From: Alisma plantago-aquatica
Lineage: Eukaryota; Streptophyta; Magnoliopsida; Alismatales; Alismataceae
Assembly (NCBI GenBank): GCA_963693085.1
Contig: OY856412.1
Location: forward strand, 1,407,572,694-1,407,636,693
DNA length: 64,000 nt
Direction: 5' to 3'
Part shown: piece by piece, positions 49,613 through 61,453 of the stretch
Position numbering within the stretch: the first letter of the stretch is position 1
Layout: each line of letters starts with the position of its first letter
Notes under the pieces: generated by a model
What the model was told of the DNA's origin: nothing
Databases searched by the model: none
What the model saw: only the letters and a program-made list of their open reading frames with translations
Translations under genes and position numbers: made by a program

Positions 49613-51652
49613 TGAGCAAAGTCAGAGCATGAGATCTTCAATGCAAATATATTTGGTAGGAGATTCCTCTTCAGGAGGTACTTTTACTTTAACACACATT
49701 ACACTTACAAACATCTAGATGATTTTTTTAATCTTTTTCACCTAATATGGTAGTGAATGAGAGGAGACAACTGACCAGATCAGCACCTCAAGCCTCTTTT
49801 AAGGGTGATAAAATCCCCACATTAGAAAGTATTTTTGTTTTGTTAAGTTATGGTCTGTATTACACTAGAGTGTATGCTATTTATGCCATTAACATCATAC
49901 GAATCTATCATGAATAAGTGAACAAAGGGAATGCTCCAGATATTCGTTGTAATCATCTAAATGGATGACAGACTCCACCCTCCACCATGTATATTTGTTC
50001 AACTAAGTTTTGTTCTAAATTGCACTAGTGATGTCATTAAAACTAGTATTCTCTATCATATATAGCTAGTGAGAAAAGTTTGAGCATGAGATCTTCAATG
50101 CAAATATCTTCGGAAGGGGATTCCTCTTCAGGAGGTACATTTACTTCAATATGCATTACACTTATAATCATTTAGATGATTTTTAATCTTTTTCACCTTA
50201 TGTGGTAGTGAATGAGAGGAGACAACTAATCAGATCAGCACCTCAAGCCTCTTTTAAGGGTGATAAAATTCCCACTTTAGAAGGTATTTTTGTTTTGTAA
50301 AGTTATGATCTACATTACACTAGAGTGTATGCTAGTTATGTCATTAACATCATAAGAATCTATCATAAATAGCAAGTGAACAAAGGATACACCTTTCAGA
50401 TAACTAGCAATAAATGCTAGTTATGCCCACATCCTTTCAGAAGGATACACCTTACTCTTTTGCATGTACCTTTTCTGGCATCCATCTTACACTTACAAGC
50501 ATGTTTGTGATGATGAAGTTTTTAACTCCACTAATTTTTTATTAGAGAATGGAGAAAAAAATAAACTTGGATATTCGTTGCAAACATCTACCAGGGATGA
50601 AAGGCTCACCCCTCTAAAAGGTATAGATGGTACACTCACTTGTCTATGTCAAATACATTTACTAAAATCTAAAAAGATTTTGTAGTGAATGAACAAAGAC
50701 AAAATATTAGATCATCAGTCTGAACACCTCTAAGGGATGACAAACTCCCCCCTATAGAAGGTATATTTATTCAAGCTTAGCTTCATTCTATAATACACTA
50801 GATTTTATGTTGGTACGCTATTAACAACATATATCTCTATCATAAATAGTGATTGAGCAAAGGAGGAACTGTAGATCTTCATTGCATGCATATGTTCAGG
50901 AGGATAGACTTTCCCCTCTAAGAGGTGATGCCATTGAAATATACATGGTACATTTACATGTTTATGTCAAAGACATTTATTAAAATCTAATTTTTTATAG
51001 TGAATGAACAAAGACAAGATATTAGATCATCATTGCAAACACCTCTGAAGGATGACAGACTCTCCCCTTTAGAAGGTCTATTAAGCTTAGCTTCATTCTA
51101 TAATACACTAGATTTTATGTTTGTACGCTATTAACAACATATATTTCTATCATAAATAGTGAGCGAGCAAAGGAGGAATTATAAATCTTCATTGCATGCA
51201 TCTGTTCAAGAGGATAGACTTTCCCCTCTAAGAGGTAATGTCATTTAAATGTACATGGTACACTTACTTGTTTATGTCAAAGAAATTGATTAAATCCAAT
51301 GTTTTTATAGTGAATGAACAAAGACAAAATATTAGATCATCAATGCAAACACCTCTTCGTGATGACATAATCCCCCCTTCAGAAGGTATATTTATTCAAA
51401 TTTGCTTCATTCTATATTATATTATAGTTTGTGTTGGCATTCCACATGTTAAGTGAACATGGTACAATTACAAGTATGTTTATTCCCACTAATTTTTTCT
51501 AACTCCATTTCTTTTCTAATAGTGAATGATCAAAGGCACAATTTTAGATATCCATTGCAAACATCTCTACAGAATGATGGAATCCCCCCCTCTAGAATCT
51601 AGATCTTCAATGCAAATACCAATGCAGGATGATATACACCATACTCCAGAAG
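49613..51652 (+). repeat. Tandem array of duplicated 75-nt phase-1 exons in a CACTA gene
   Basis: Exon-like modules lie between GT and AG introns. Eight are exactly 75 nt: 49754-49828, 50209-50283, 50546-50620, 50686-50760, 50850-50924, 51001-51075, 51160-51234 and 51311-51385. Two 65-nt variants occur at 49613-49677 and 50070-50134, and two modules are fused without an intron at 51523-51652. Degenerate copies lie near 49,918 and 50,372. The modules start and end in phase 1 and encode about 25 residues of the type NEQRQNIRSSMQTPLRDD followed by PPxEG. They lead in phase into the TNP1-like exon at 51,799. Introns are duplicated with the exons: 457-bp offset on the left, about 310-bp two-exon units on the right. 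Confidence 0.8.
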
Positions 51653-51798
51653 GTATCATTGATCAACTAAGTCTTTATCTATGTTACAATTTACTAATAT
51701 TTACACACTTCTCATATAGAAGGAATATGTGTTCATGCTTGGAATAAATGTATACTATGACTATAATACTTTCATTGTTTGATGTTAATATTTATCAG

Positions 51799-53305
51799 AT
51801 ATCAACATTTGTCCCATAAAAAAACGATCTACAAGGGGGAGGACTACTTTGAAAGCAGTTGCTCCTATGAATGGTAAAAAACACAAGTGTTATGTTTGTG
51901 ATGATGGAAGGATTGTTGGTCCTGGAAGGCGCAAATTGAGTAGCTTATTAGGAATTTTAGCACGCAACCACTGTCTATTTCCAATACATAAAGAGTGGGA
52001 ATTAGAGCATGAGTCAACAATAGATCGTGTGATGGCTGATGTTCATGTTAGTAGTCTGTACTCATTTATCTTTTGATGGTCATTACATTGGCTTTGTTTA
52101 TCACCATAATATCTAGTTTTTTTTTCATTTGTTTTAGTGTTATCATGCATATTTACCTTTTTCCATACAGCGTGACTATGACTTCTTCAATATGGATGAG
52201 ACTCCATTGCTTTCGTATGGGGATGTAATGAATTTTTTCAAGAAAACAATCAACCAACAATTGAGGGATTTTCGCAAACTACTAAAAAGCAAACTAGACC
52301 CTCATATCCCCATTGTTGAACAAGTGCATCCCTTAGATAATCGAGTTCCTCCAGATCATTGGATGTCTTTGTTAGATCTTTGGAGTAAGGAAACAAAGAT
52401 GGTATGATGACGTGATTGTGTCAACTTTTATATAGGTTTTCTATTTAATTCAGAATGATAATTATTCTCTTCAGACAAATAACGAGATTGTATAATTTGT
52501 AGTTGGAAGCTTGCAGAAACAAAAGCAGCCGGAGTGTTTTACATGCAACACATACATCATGACAGATATCATTTGGTGAAAGACAAGATAAAGCGGTATG
52601 ATCACTAACATCTTATACAAGGTCACTAGAATGTGTAATTTATAAAATATATTGTGCATGTCTTCTTAGGAGAAAGATGGTGTACTAATTCCAATTGTAG
52701 AAACATACCTGAATTCTCACAAAAAGAAGAATGGATAGTACTTAAATGAGAAGATAAAAGGGATTTGTGTAAGCACATGTGTAATAAAAGTTTTTATATA
52801 TTATAAAAGGAACTAGACTTATGATTTTATATTGTAGGAAAAGATAGAAGTAAGGAGTAGAGAGTTGGGTGTGGAAAAAGCAAAAACCACATTGGGGTTC
52901 ATATCAATGGTTGATGATGCACATGGATCTCATCATGGTGGATATCAAAGAGGATTAAGTGGAGGCATTACAAGAAGGAACTTGAAGAAAAAAATGCTAG
53001 ATGAAAAATCCAACAAGATTGCAACAACAGCTTGGAAATCACAACTAGAAGAAAAAGACAATCAAATTAAAGAAAAAGACCATCAAATCAAAGAAAAAGA
53101 CCATGAACTTGAAATTTTGCGTGCTAAAGTGAAACTACTTGAGTGCCAAGTAAGATTGATATTTCTATACATCATTGTTTACAAATTGAAAATGGTTGCA
53201 TTTATTGACAATTTTTTTATCATGGTTTTTAGGGAAAGTTTGCAAATCACGAGTTTAACTATCATGCAACAACACATGCGTTGGTATGTTGATAATTTTG
53301 TATGA
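51799..53305 (+). pseudogene. TNP1-like (Ptta/En/Spm family) CACTA gene, C-terminal exons
   Basis: Exons 51799-52046, 52171-52401, a short one near 52,490-52,610 and 52838-53149 join in frame except as noted. The first encodes RSTRGRTTLKAV, then KLSSLLGILARNHCLFPIHK, the core of plant Ptta/En/Spm proteins. The third has CRNKSSRSVLHATHTS, the conserved Asn/Arg...His-Thr-x-Gly region, ending at a TGA where Gly is expected. The last has HGSHHGGYQRGLSGG, then a coiled coil with an EKDxQIK repeat. In known systems this protein binds subterminal repeats. Further exon-like pieces follow to about 53.7 kb. Its 5' part is the exon array. Stops make current function unlikely. Confidence 0.7.
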
Positions 53306-55088
53306 TTTTCCTAGAAAATATCCTTTCTTATAACTTAATGTATCATTTTGAAATCTCATTTTAGGATGGGACATATTATGATTCTCTTATACATGTGCAA
53401 ATCGAATCTAACTTGGTAAGTGGGACAAATAATTTTGACTTGTAAAAGACAAGAATTTTAATATGTTTTTTTAATCAGGATGAAGCTAACGATCCAGTAA
53501 TGTCTTCTGAAATTCAGAGTTTGCCAACACATGTAAGTAGAACTAATTTGACTAGGATGTTATTTCATGATCATGTCAACAATTCATCAACATTTACTTA
53601 ACATTTCTTACTAGTATCGAGCATCTGGGACAAGTAAAAGAGTTCTAGGTCCTAATGTTGGGACATGATGCAATAACACCATTGGATTTTTGTTGGAATC
53701 ATCTTTTTTTGGGTATGAAAACTTTCCTCTTTGCTTAAGTATCACATAAGATTTTTTTTATCTTTTAATATCTAATTTTGGTTCTATTAGTTTTTTTGAC
53801 ATGTCTCTAAATCATTTATTTTCCCTCAAGAAGGAAGTATGGAGGATGGGTTGACTTGAAGTTCATAATTTTTTGGAAGGCTTGGTCATTTTTGGGGAAA
53901 GAGGATGACATAGTAAAGGGGATGACTTGCATTTCATGGATTGTTGACATCATTAAGTTTTTGGGTAAGAATTTATATTTCTCTTTCGTGAATAATGATA
54001 CAATATTGAAAAATAATGCACTCAAAAAATAGTGAAATTTTACTTTCAGTAGGCAAGTGGTTGAAGGGGATGGCTAGAAGTTGATAATTCTTGGAGGGAA
54101 TGGCCATTTTGGGAGAAGAAGGATGACTGGTTCAAGGTCCATTTCTACTTATATTAAGTATGTTGTTCTAAATAATTGTTTGTTTCAAATGTATTTAATC
54201 AATGATATCAATTATATGGAATTGACACGTGAACTCATGGTATGGCAGAATTATAACAATCCACATTATTTATAGGAATGACTCTAATCTAATTAGGTCT
54301 GATTCAATACATGTTAGTATTGTCTGGTTAAATAGTATGTGTTATTAGTTCAAGTAATGTCTTTTTTTTTCTTTAATAGGCATAATTTGGCATAACTAGA
54401 TATGCATTTTCTTTGTTAATGATAGCTGAACTTATATGGAAAGCTACAAATGACACCGAGTGAGTGCAAATGTGTACCTTTTATTATATATATGTTTGAA
54501 CTTTGCATTTTCACTACAATGGGTGCAGGGCAAAATGGATCCTTTGTTGATGCTGGTTGCTTGAATTTTAGACACGACAGTGAATAGTTGTTGCTGGCTT
54601 TCTCCCAATCCATTCATCATGCCTTCCTATGTCACTTTGTTGGAATAAGGCCTCCATTCAGACCCACACTTGGTGAAAATGAGCTGCTCACACATAGATG
54701 GGTGAGCAATGAGTGGGGAAGTCAGGAGGAGGGGATGGTTTAGGATGGATGGAGTAGTTGGAGAAGGAAGGTGTAGTGGGATTGTGAGTTGTGGCAGAGA
54801 TCTGGAGGGTGTGATAGAAGGTTGCAACATTGCACCGAGTAGCAGATACATCATCTTCCTGTTACTGGCATCAAGAGTGAAGATGAGAGGGTGGATCGAA
54901 CTCTCTTGTTTGATTTGGCCATTCAATTTTTTAGTAATTCATACCATTCAATGTTAAGCGGTTTGTTTTACTTGATCAGACCAAGACCTTTGAGCAAAAG
55001 TATGAGCGTGCTTGTATTATAGTTATGGTAATAACCCTAACAACATGTACAACCCCGATCCTTACACAAAATCGATTATGTTGTAGTG
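53306..55088. other. 3' region of the CACTA element
   Basis: 53,360-53,690 may hold small 3' exons (SGTSKRVLGPNVGT). 53,845-53,910 and 54,065-54,130 are two diverged copies of a GGGATGGCTTGAAGTTGATAA-type block about 215 bp apart. The rest is non-coding up to the terminal GTTGTAGTG. Confidence 0.4.
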
Positions 55089-56058
55089 CATATTGTGTTT
55101 CTTCAATTCTATATAAGTATTTATCTGATTTGATTCATATATTCTAGATACCTATTTATACTTCTTTTATAACTAAATTTGTTTCGGATATGTGTTGCAG
55201 GCGAAGACTAATGTATTTGTGTTAGTTTGGCCATGATCTCAAAGATGGAATGTTTAAAGTATAGATTGAAACTAGCTTATCAAATCGGAAAAGTTGCAAG
55301 AGAACTGACCAGAGCTGCTATGGTGATGGATAATGTCAGATTTACATGTATGATGTTGGTCCGTTTATGTAGTTCTTGAGTTTGTAAAATGTTGCTTGAT
55401 TCAGCAACAGAACAATGCACATTTTGTCGTGTGAATCTGACATTGTACATGGGAAACTGAATGTAATGTTTTCTCATTACGTGAATTATTAATAAATTAT
55501 ATTATTTTCCCAGTGATTTGTGAGAGTGTCATGCTCCTTTTATTGGTGTCTTGAGCACAGATCTTGATTCAGTATTTGATGCAATCTAATTATAAAGTAT
55601 GTTATTACTCAAATGATCATGAGCAGAAAAGGATCTCCATGTGCTACAATTTGAGCTCGTTCTGTGTTGTTACAGGGAGGGTACACTGTCTACAACTATT
55701 GATGCAGAGTAGCTTTCTTATTATTAAAATGCCATGTTCTACTATTGTTAAACTTACTACTTCCATCACAGTAGATCGTGCATAATGTTCTACACCTCCA
55801 AATCCCACATCAACGTTCTACAGGTGAATTACATTCTATTTTATTGAATATAGACCATGTTCTTTGTTCTACTTTTCTGGATATAGAGCGTGGACGTTTT
55901 TTCTCTAGTGATAGTTCTAAGAAATAAAAGAAGTGGGAATTTGAAAATTGGGAAAGGGGGGAGAGATCGGCCTGGAAAGGTAAAAATCAATCGAACTCAC
56001 AAATTGAAGAAAAATAGTATGAGAAAACAGATGGAAGGACGAATTAGACGACACTTAC
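55089..56058. other. Non-coding stretch left of the VIM/ORTHRUS fragment
   Basis: The right end, on the minus strand, should be intron sequence following the GTAAGT donor at 56,058. No second exon (TPCGHNFC-type RING continuation) was found down to 55,089. GTCAGATT near 55,335 and AATCTGAC near 55,435 form a loose inverted pair of unknown meaning. Confidence 0.45.
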
Positions 56059-56382
56059 AGTTAGAGGCCTATCTAACAACTTCATACAAAATGAGCAGTT
56101 GAACGCCTGATCCAACAGATTCAACATCGAGTTCTTAGACTCGCTGGCCTCTTTACCCTCATCTTCCTCCTCGTCGTCCCCATCATCAGCTATAGCCGCA
56201 ACACCTCAGAGTAGTTCTTGCCTCTTCTTCGCCTTTTGCTGCTCAGACAGAGTCGAGTTGGCCTCAATCACCCAAATGGAGGCTATCAGACCGGTTTCCG
56301 CACCCGTCGCGGCGGCCACGGCCGGAGCCGCGTCGGTGACGACGTCCTTGGGTGGTGGGGCGCAGTCATGACATTGCCAGCT
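56059..56382 (-). pseudogene. VIM/ORTHRUS E3 ubiquitin ligase fragment (exon 1, 3' part)
   Basis: VIM/ORTHRUS proteins bind methylated CpG, ubiquitinate histones and maintain DNA methylation in the plant nucleus. The minus-strand frame, 108 codons with one stop, starts at WQCHDC (end of the PHD finger; Pro is usual before Asp). It runs through an Ala-rich linker, ETGLIASIWVIEANSTLSEQ and QKAKKRQELL, a TGA at 56206-56208, and an acidic stretch GDDEEEDEGKEASES. It ends in NCSFCMKLLDRPLT, the first part of the RING finger, followed exactly by a GTAAGT donor. Family members show IRAIEA where this has IWVIEA, both changes being C-to-T at CpG. The upstream part is cut by the retrotransposon LTR at 56,383; its continuation would lie beyond the window. 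No exon 2 was found downstream. Confidence 0.75.
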
Positions 56383-59300
56383 TGTAACATACTGAAATCT
56401 CCTTTGTGCCTCTTTGTACTCTTTTCTATAAAGCTTTGACCTTCATTTTCGTTCCTTTTGTCCTTGGTCTTGATTTAAAAGAAATTAAGATGGTTATTGG
56501 TTAAATATTTCCCATATGTTCTTATTTCAAGGTTTCATGTACAAAAGACTCAGTTAAAATTAGACAAGGGGTTTAATATGCAATTTCACCTTAAGAAATA
56601 AAAAGGGGATAAAATAATTCGTCCTAGAATCTTCTAGTGTTTCCTAGGATATAAGAAATAAGAAGAAAATCCGAATTTTATAAAAGAAAGAAGATAAATA
56701 TAATAAGTAAAGGAAATATGAGAAAATATGAGTAAAGGAGATAATTACAAAGATTTTGTAACAAATAAGATAATCTGAAACCATCATGATAATTTGATAG
56801 TTTAATTCGTTTCCTTGGGTAAAGAGTAACTAAAGGGTCAAGTATTATTTAAAATAAAAATATTAATAACATTATCAAAGGAATATAGGAAATAAGCCAA
56901 TAAAAAGAAGTAAAATATTTAATGCTCTCAAATCAGGGAAATAACTTCAAATTCGTATTCTAAACATAAAAATAAGCCTCTGTGCAGATTTGCAACTAAT
57001 TTGGATAATATATGAATAAATAGTAAAATAGGAGAGAGAAAGTGTGTAGAATGTTCTAATTAATTTAATAAATATAAAGATAATGTCAACTTGTGAAGAT
57101 AATTGCAAAATCGTGTTTCAAACCATTAAGGAGACTTAAGGGTGAAGTTACATTAATTTTAGATAAGGTTATCACTTCTTTTGAGGGAGGAAAGAGAAAA
57201 TGACATATTAATTATTTCACCTATTAAACTTTCTCAAAATGAAAAAATAACTCCATATTCGGATTCTACGCGTCGAAATAAGTCAGAATATAAATTTTCA
57301 TAATTTTTGGGCAACGTTTGAGCTTCCAAAATAAGAAAGAGAAAAATATTTAAAATCTAATAGTTTTAATCGACTTTTGCTCAGGGATATTTCCCTGATC
57401 TAATGTGCGATCGAACGGCCCAGATTTCTTGATGGACCCGCGTCCATCGATCCGACGGCTCGTGGTCGTCTTCTAGCTCCGGTCGGATAAGGCAACAGGC
57501 CTTGGATTTTCGTTTTCTTAAAATCGCAATAACTTGAGATTTACTCAACGATTTTCCTTGATTTTTGTTGCGTTGGTTTCCTTGCGAGATTTCGCACAGG
57601 ATTATCCCAACTTTTGCGAGCTTTAACGCGTATTTGAGAAACGCCCAAAGTAGCCGCCGACCACATTCCTTTGCTCCTATCCACATCCTAGTCTAGGGTT
57701 CCTTGCCTATAAATAACTCCACCCTCGCAACCGCAATCACCTTAGCAACCTGTTCGTACCTCCAATTTGGATTTTCTTCGACGTTTGGACCACCATCGAG
57801 CGCCGTTTGCCCTGCTCTTGCAGCGCATATTGCTCCCTACTCGCTTCATCTCCGTCCAAATTAAAGGTACTACTGACTTCGTCTTCTCGTTCTCTTTCTT
57901 TCGAGTACCTAAGCGTTCGAATTGGTCGAGAATCGTGGTTTTGCCCAAATCGGCCGAGCAAGCTGCTCGCGCGCGACCAAGGTTGAAGACGACGCGCATT
58001 TGACAGTTTTGCCCTCGCCTCTCTTCTTTTCTGGACTTCACGCGCATGGGTTTTCAGTCTTTCCGCCGTCCCGCCCGACCGCTTTGCTCGGCTGGTAGCG
58101 AGCGACCACGGGTCGCAGGTCGCCGTTGCCGGGCGCTCACCACCGCTCGGCCATCCAGCTTTGCCTACGTGGCAAGCTGTGATTGGTCGAGATAAAATAA
58201 TTTTTATAAATTATTTCGTTGGTCAAAAATTAAAAATAAATAGTGTTTTGAAATCAGGAAAATGAGATCTATTTAATAAAAATGTTTTTGAGTTTTGGTT
58301 TTGAGTTTTTCGAAAAGGTGTTTTTAATATCGATTTAATTAACTTAAAAATCCCTAAAAATTAATCCTAAAAATCTATATTTCCAAAATATACAATATTA
58401 TATGTTATTTTGATCAGGAAAACCTAACTAAGACGATTATGAGGTTTTTGAAGTCTGAATCGAGAGTTTGTACAAAAAGTTAGTAAATTAGGGCTTTCAA
58501 TCTTTTAAGTGAATACATGTAATTCTAATAAATGAATTAAATGATGTATTAGGAAGTTTGGGGTTATAGTTCGTGTGAAGACTTGAAAAAGGGAACTTAG
58601 GACACCTGTGGCCAAGGTATGTGATTAGTATGTGTTTATTATGAGTCTTGTTGTACATCTACCTATCAGTTGGGAAATATTTAATCCAATACCTAGATTT
58701 CTTCTATGAGGTTTAATTTGATCTAAACCATTGAATTTTCTTGAAACCCAAAATGTCTTATTTGCCTCAAAAATCAGATATAGTATTCTCTTGTTTGGGT
58801 ATTCATACCCCATTGCCATGTTGAATATCTTTTTCTTATTCTTGCCATAAATCTCTTATTAGCATGAAATTAAATGTTCTATTTAAATTTCAAGTAGTGG
58901 TACTTATGTACAACCACCCATAGAGGGCATGTCTAAAATCACCCTAGGGGAATGTTTATTATTCTCCCCATTGAAAATTTGTAGGTGATTTGGAAATGTT
59001 TATAATTCTTCCCTCACCTAAGGTTAGAGGTTCGGTAGGTGCCTCAACCCTACTTAGTTAGATAGACATATTAATAAACATGCTAAAACCTTTTACTTAC
59101 TTTGTTAATGGCAAGTTCTCTTATAAAAACCTCATACTCCTTGATATCCTTTTACACCAAATACTTAGTCTAGTTTACTTGTTACATCTTTTCTTTGCCT
59201 TTGAAAGATTATTAGTGTAACACATACTTTTCTTGTTTTCCCTCTTGCTGGGTGCCTTCCCAACCACCCAGGTGTTGGAGCTGTCCAAGGAGAAGGAAGG

Positions 59301-59608
59301 GCTTGAAGAAAGAATCCTTGCTGTGATCGTTTGCTTGAGAAGAATGATGGCTAGGTTGCTATAGCTAGATCCTCTATTCTATCTTATCTTTTCTTTTAGA
59401 AAGCATTGATGTAATAAACTATAAAGCCATTAGAAGGCTTGATATTTCTTTCTTTCCACTGCTATTGACATTTTATTATGTATCTAGAATCATGCTTATT
59501 TATTTGGATTATTATGCAACCATCCTCAAAAGTCTCAATTTCTGTTAAAATTGTGGATGTTTGTATTTCCTTTAAATTTTAGTAGAGAGGTGATCTCGCC
59601 TCTTTACA
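56383..59608 (+). repeat. 5' LTR of the Ty3/gypsy element
   Basis: Starts TGTAACATACTGAAATCTCC and ends CTCTTTACA, or ACAACA three bases later, just before the primer site. Length is about 3.23 kb. A TATA box (TATAAATA, 57,708-57,715) is followed by a GC-rich transcribed leader (57,720-58,190); the rest is AT-rich. Confidence 0.75.
57708..57715 (+). promoter_or_regulatory. LTR TATA box
   Basis: TATAAATA about 1.3 kb into the LTR, preceded by CTAGTCTAGGGTTCC and followed by a GC-rich leader, the arrangement expected for the Pol II start of a long plant LTR. Confidence 0.6.
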
Positions 59609-59611
59609 ACA

Positions 59612-59624
59612 TGGTATCAGAGCC
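59612..59624 (+). promoter_or_regulatory. Primer binding site (initiator tRNA-Met)
   Basis: TGGTATCAGAGCC is an exact complement of the 3' end of plant initiator tRNA-Met, placed 0-3 bases after the LTR end. Confidence 0.95.
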
Positions 59625-59879
59625 TTTGGGCGACTATTAGGGCATGCAGTTGAGGCAAGGGTGTCTAGAAAGGATCAGGGCATGGGGGCTGGCAAGATTT
59701 TCCTCCGACCCACTAGCTTGGCATACGGGGACTCCCGTGGCCATATGACCCGGCCTGGCCTGCGCCGATACGAACTGCCCGAAGTAGTAAGCTTTTAGGC
59801 AATACCATTCTAGTTGTCCTTTTCTCATCTCTATTTCTTTTCCCTATCATCTATGATTCATTACTCCTGAAAATTTAAT

Positions 59880-61453
59880 ATGATAACCCTAATTTCAGGA
59901 GAGGTGACCTGTTTGACAACTCAAACCAGGAGTCCAACACTGACAACCTCGACACTCCTGCGACTCCTGCTGTTACTCAACCAACTTCTGGTGTACCTGC
60001 CTTCACACCTGAGCAAGAGCTGGCGATGTTGCGACAGCTGTTGTCCTCCACCATGATGGGACAACTCAACACCATTTCTGTGGTTGCCACCAAGCCGAGG
60101 GAGTTCACCCTCACTGATTTCATCAAGATGCAGCCACCCTACTTCAAGGGTGAGAGTGAGCCTAACATGGTGGACAAAGCTGATGACTGGGTGTTGGCCC
60201 TGGATCGGACCTTCGAGGGTATGGCTTGCCCTCCTCACCAGAAGGTTCGGTTCGCGACGTACGTGCTGGATGGACCCGTGCGTGTCTAGTGGAATGGAGT
60301 TGCCCGTACTCGAGACACCTCCTCCATGGAGTGAACTCAGTTCCTGAAGCTGTTCAGAGAGAAGTACATCTGTCCTGCGTTCCTGAGGAAGAAGGAGGCT
60401 GAGTTTTACAGTCTCAAGCAAGGAAGCATGAGTGTGGCAGACTATGTTCAGAAGTTTCTGCTGCTGGAACGTTACGCCACCGACCTTGGAGCTGACAGGA
60501 GAGCAACCTTGTTCTTGGAGGGCCTAAACTACCACGTTGGTCGAAGCCTCATTCCATAGCTGCCACTCACGTTTCAACAGATGGTGGACAAGGCTCTCGC
60601 CATCGAGTCTTATCCGGGATTTCTGTCTTCCAGTAGCTTCAACAACAACAAAAGGAAGAATCCAAACCAGCATGAGAACCGTGGTCGTGATCGTTGCAAC
60701 AGATGCAATCGCCACCATCCTCCTGGAAGATGTCCCGCCAACAATGCACCTGCTCGTGTTGGCAACCGTCCTCCACCGACCTGTCATGAGTGTGGTCAGG
60801 TTGGGCACATCCGACCTAACTGCCCTCGTTTCCAGCAAGGGCAGAATCCTGCTCAGCAACCACAACAGCCGAGACAGAACCCTCCACCGCGAAACAACAA
60901 CAACAATAACAACAACAACAACCAGAATCCGAGACGTCTGCCGATTGAGAGGCGGAATGGGAGAGTGTTTGCTCTCAATGCTGAAGAAGATGGTGAAGGT
61001 AATGAAGTGATTGAAGGTACACTACACCTCAATATGCATCCTTTAAAAGCTCTTTTTGACTCTGGTTCCTCCAATACCTTCATATCTTGTCAGTTTGCCT
61101 CTATGCTTGAAATTGAATCTGAATTCATGGATCATGTGTTAGATGTAAAAACTCCTAGTGGAAAAATATGCTCCTCTTATCTCCAAACTCCTACCCTGAA
61201 CCTCTGTATATCCGGGATAATGTTTCCCACAGTTTTTGTTTTGCTTGATATGACTGTCTTTGACATCATCCTGGGCATGGATTGGTTGAAGAAGGTTAAA
61301 GCTGTTCTGTTCTGTGAGGAATCCAAGTTAGTCTGTTCCATCCTGATGAAGGAAGAGTGTGTGTCAAGGGCAAGAAGCGAGGAGACCGACAGTTCGTCAT
61401 CTCTGCCATCAAAGCTGAAAAGCTCGTCTCTCAAGGGTGTAGAGCCTTCCTAG
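59880..61453 (+). pseudogene. gag and protease of the Ty3/gypsy element, broken
   Basis: The frame is open from about 59,879 with no convincing ATG before 60,026. The capsid part has EFTLTDFIKMQPPYFKGESE, FREKYICPAF and SLKQGSMSVADYVQKF. A CX2CX4HX4C knuckle (CHECGQVGHIRPNC) follows near 60,780, then a poly-Asn run at 60,893-60,921. The aspartic protease has LFDSGSSNTFIS as its active site near 61,050, and later DIILGMDWL. Stops: TAG 60287, TGA 60332 and TAG 60557; the first two stand where Trp is usual. A frameshift between about 61,340 and 61,375 separates protease from RT. The copy cannot make full Gag-Pol. Confidence 0.9.
60893..60921 (+). repeat. AAC-type microsatellite encoding poly-Asn in gag
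   Basis: Repeats of AAC with one AAT, between the zinc knuckle and the protease, encode a run of asparagines. Confidence 0.9.

Larger units (their letters stand above)
45240..55088 (+). mobile_element. Decayed CACTA (En/Spm) transposon, boundaries provisional
   Basis: The left end CACTACTATATAAAATACTTTTT and the right end read inward, CACTACAACATAATCGATTTT, share CACTAC and about 15 of 21 bases. Between them lie subterminal repeats, a TNP2-type transposase relic and a TNP1-like gene, in the usual En/Spm order on the plus strand. Against a single intact element, the 3-bp flanks differ (ATC and CAT) and the rest of the Cassandra LTR is not found after 55,088. LINE and hAT pieces interrupt it at 46.6-48.06 kb. 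Confidence 0.5.

Noticed and set aside
60853..61083. Minus-strand frame with a poly-Leu stretch
   Set aside because: It is the antisense of the poly-Asn repeat in gag.
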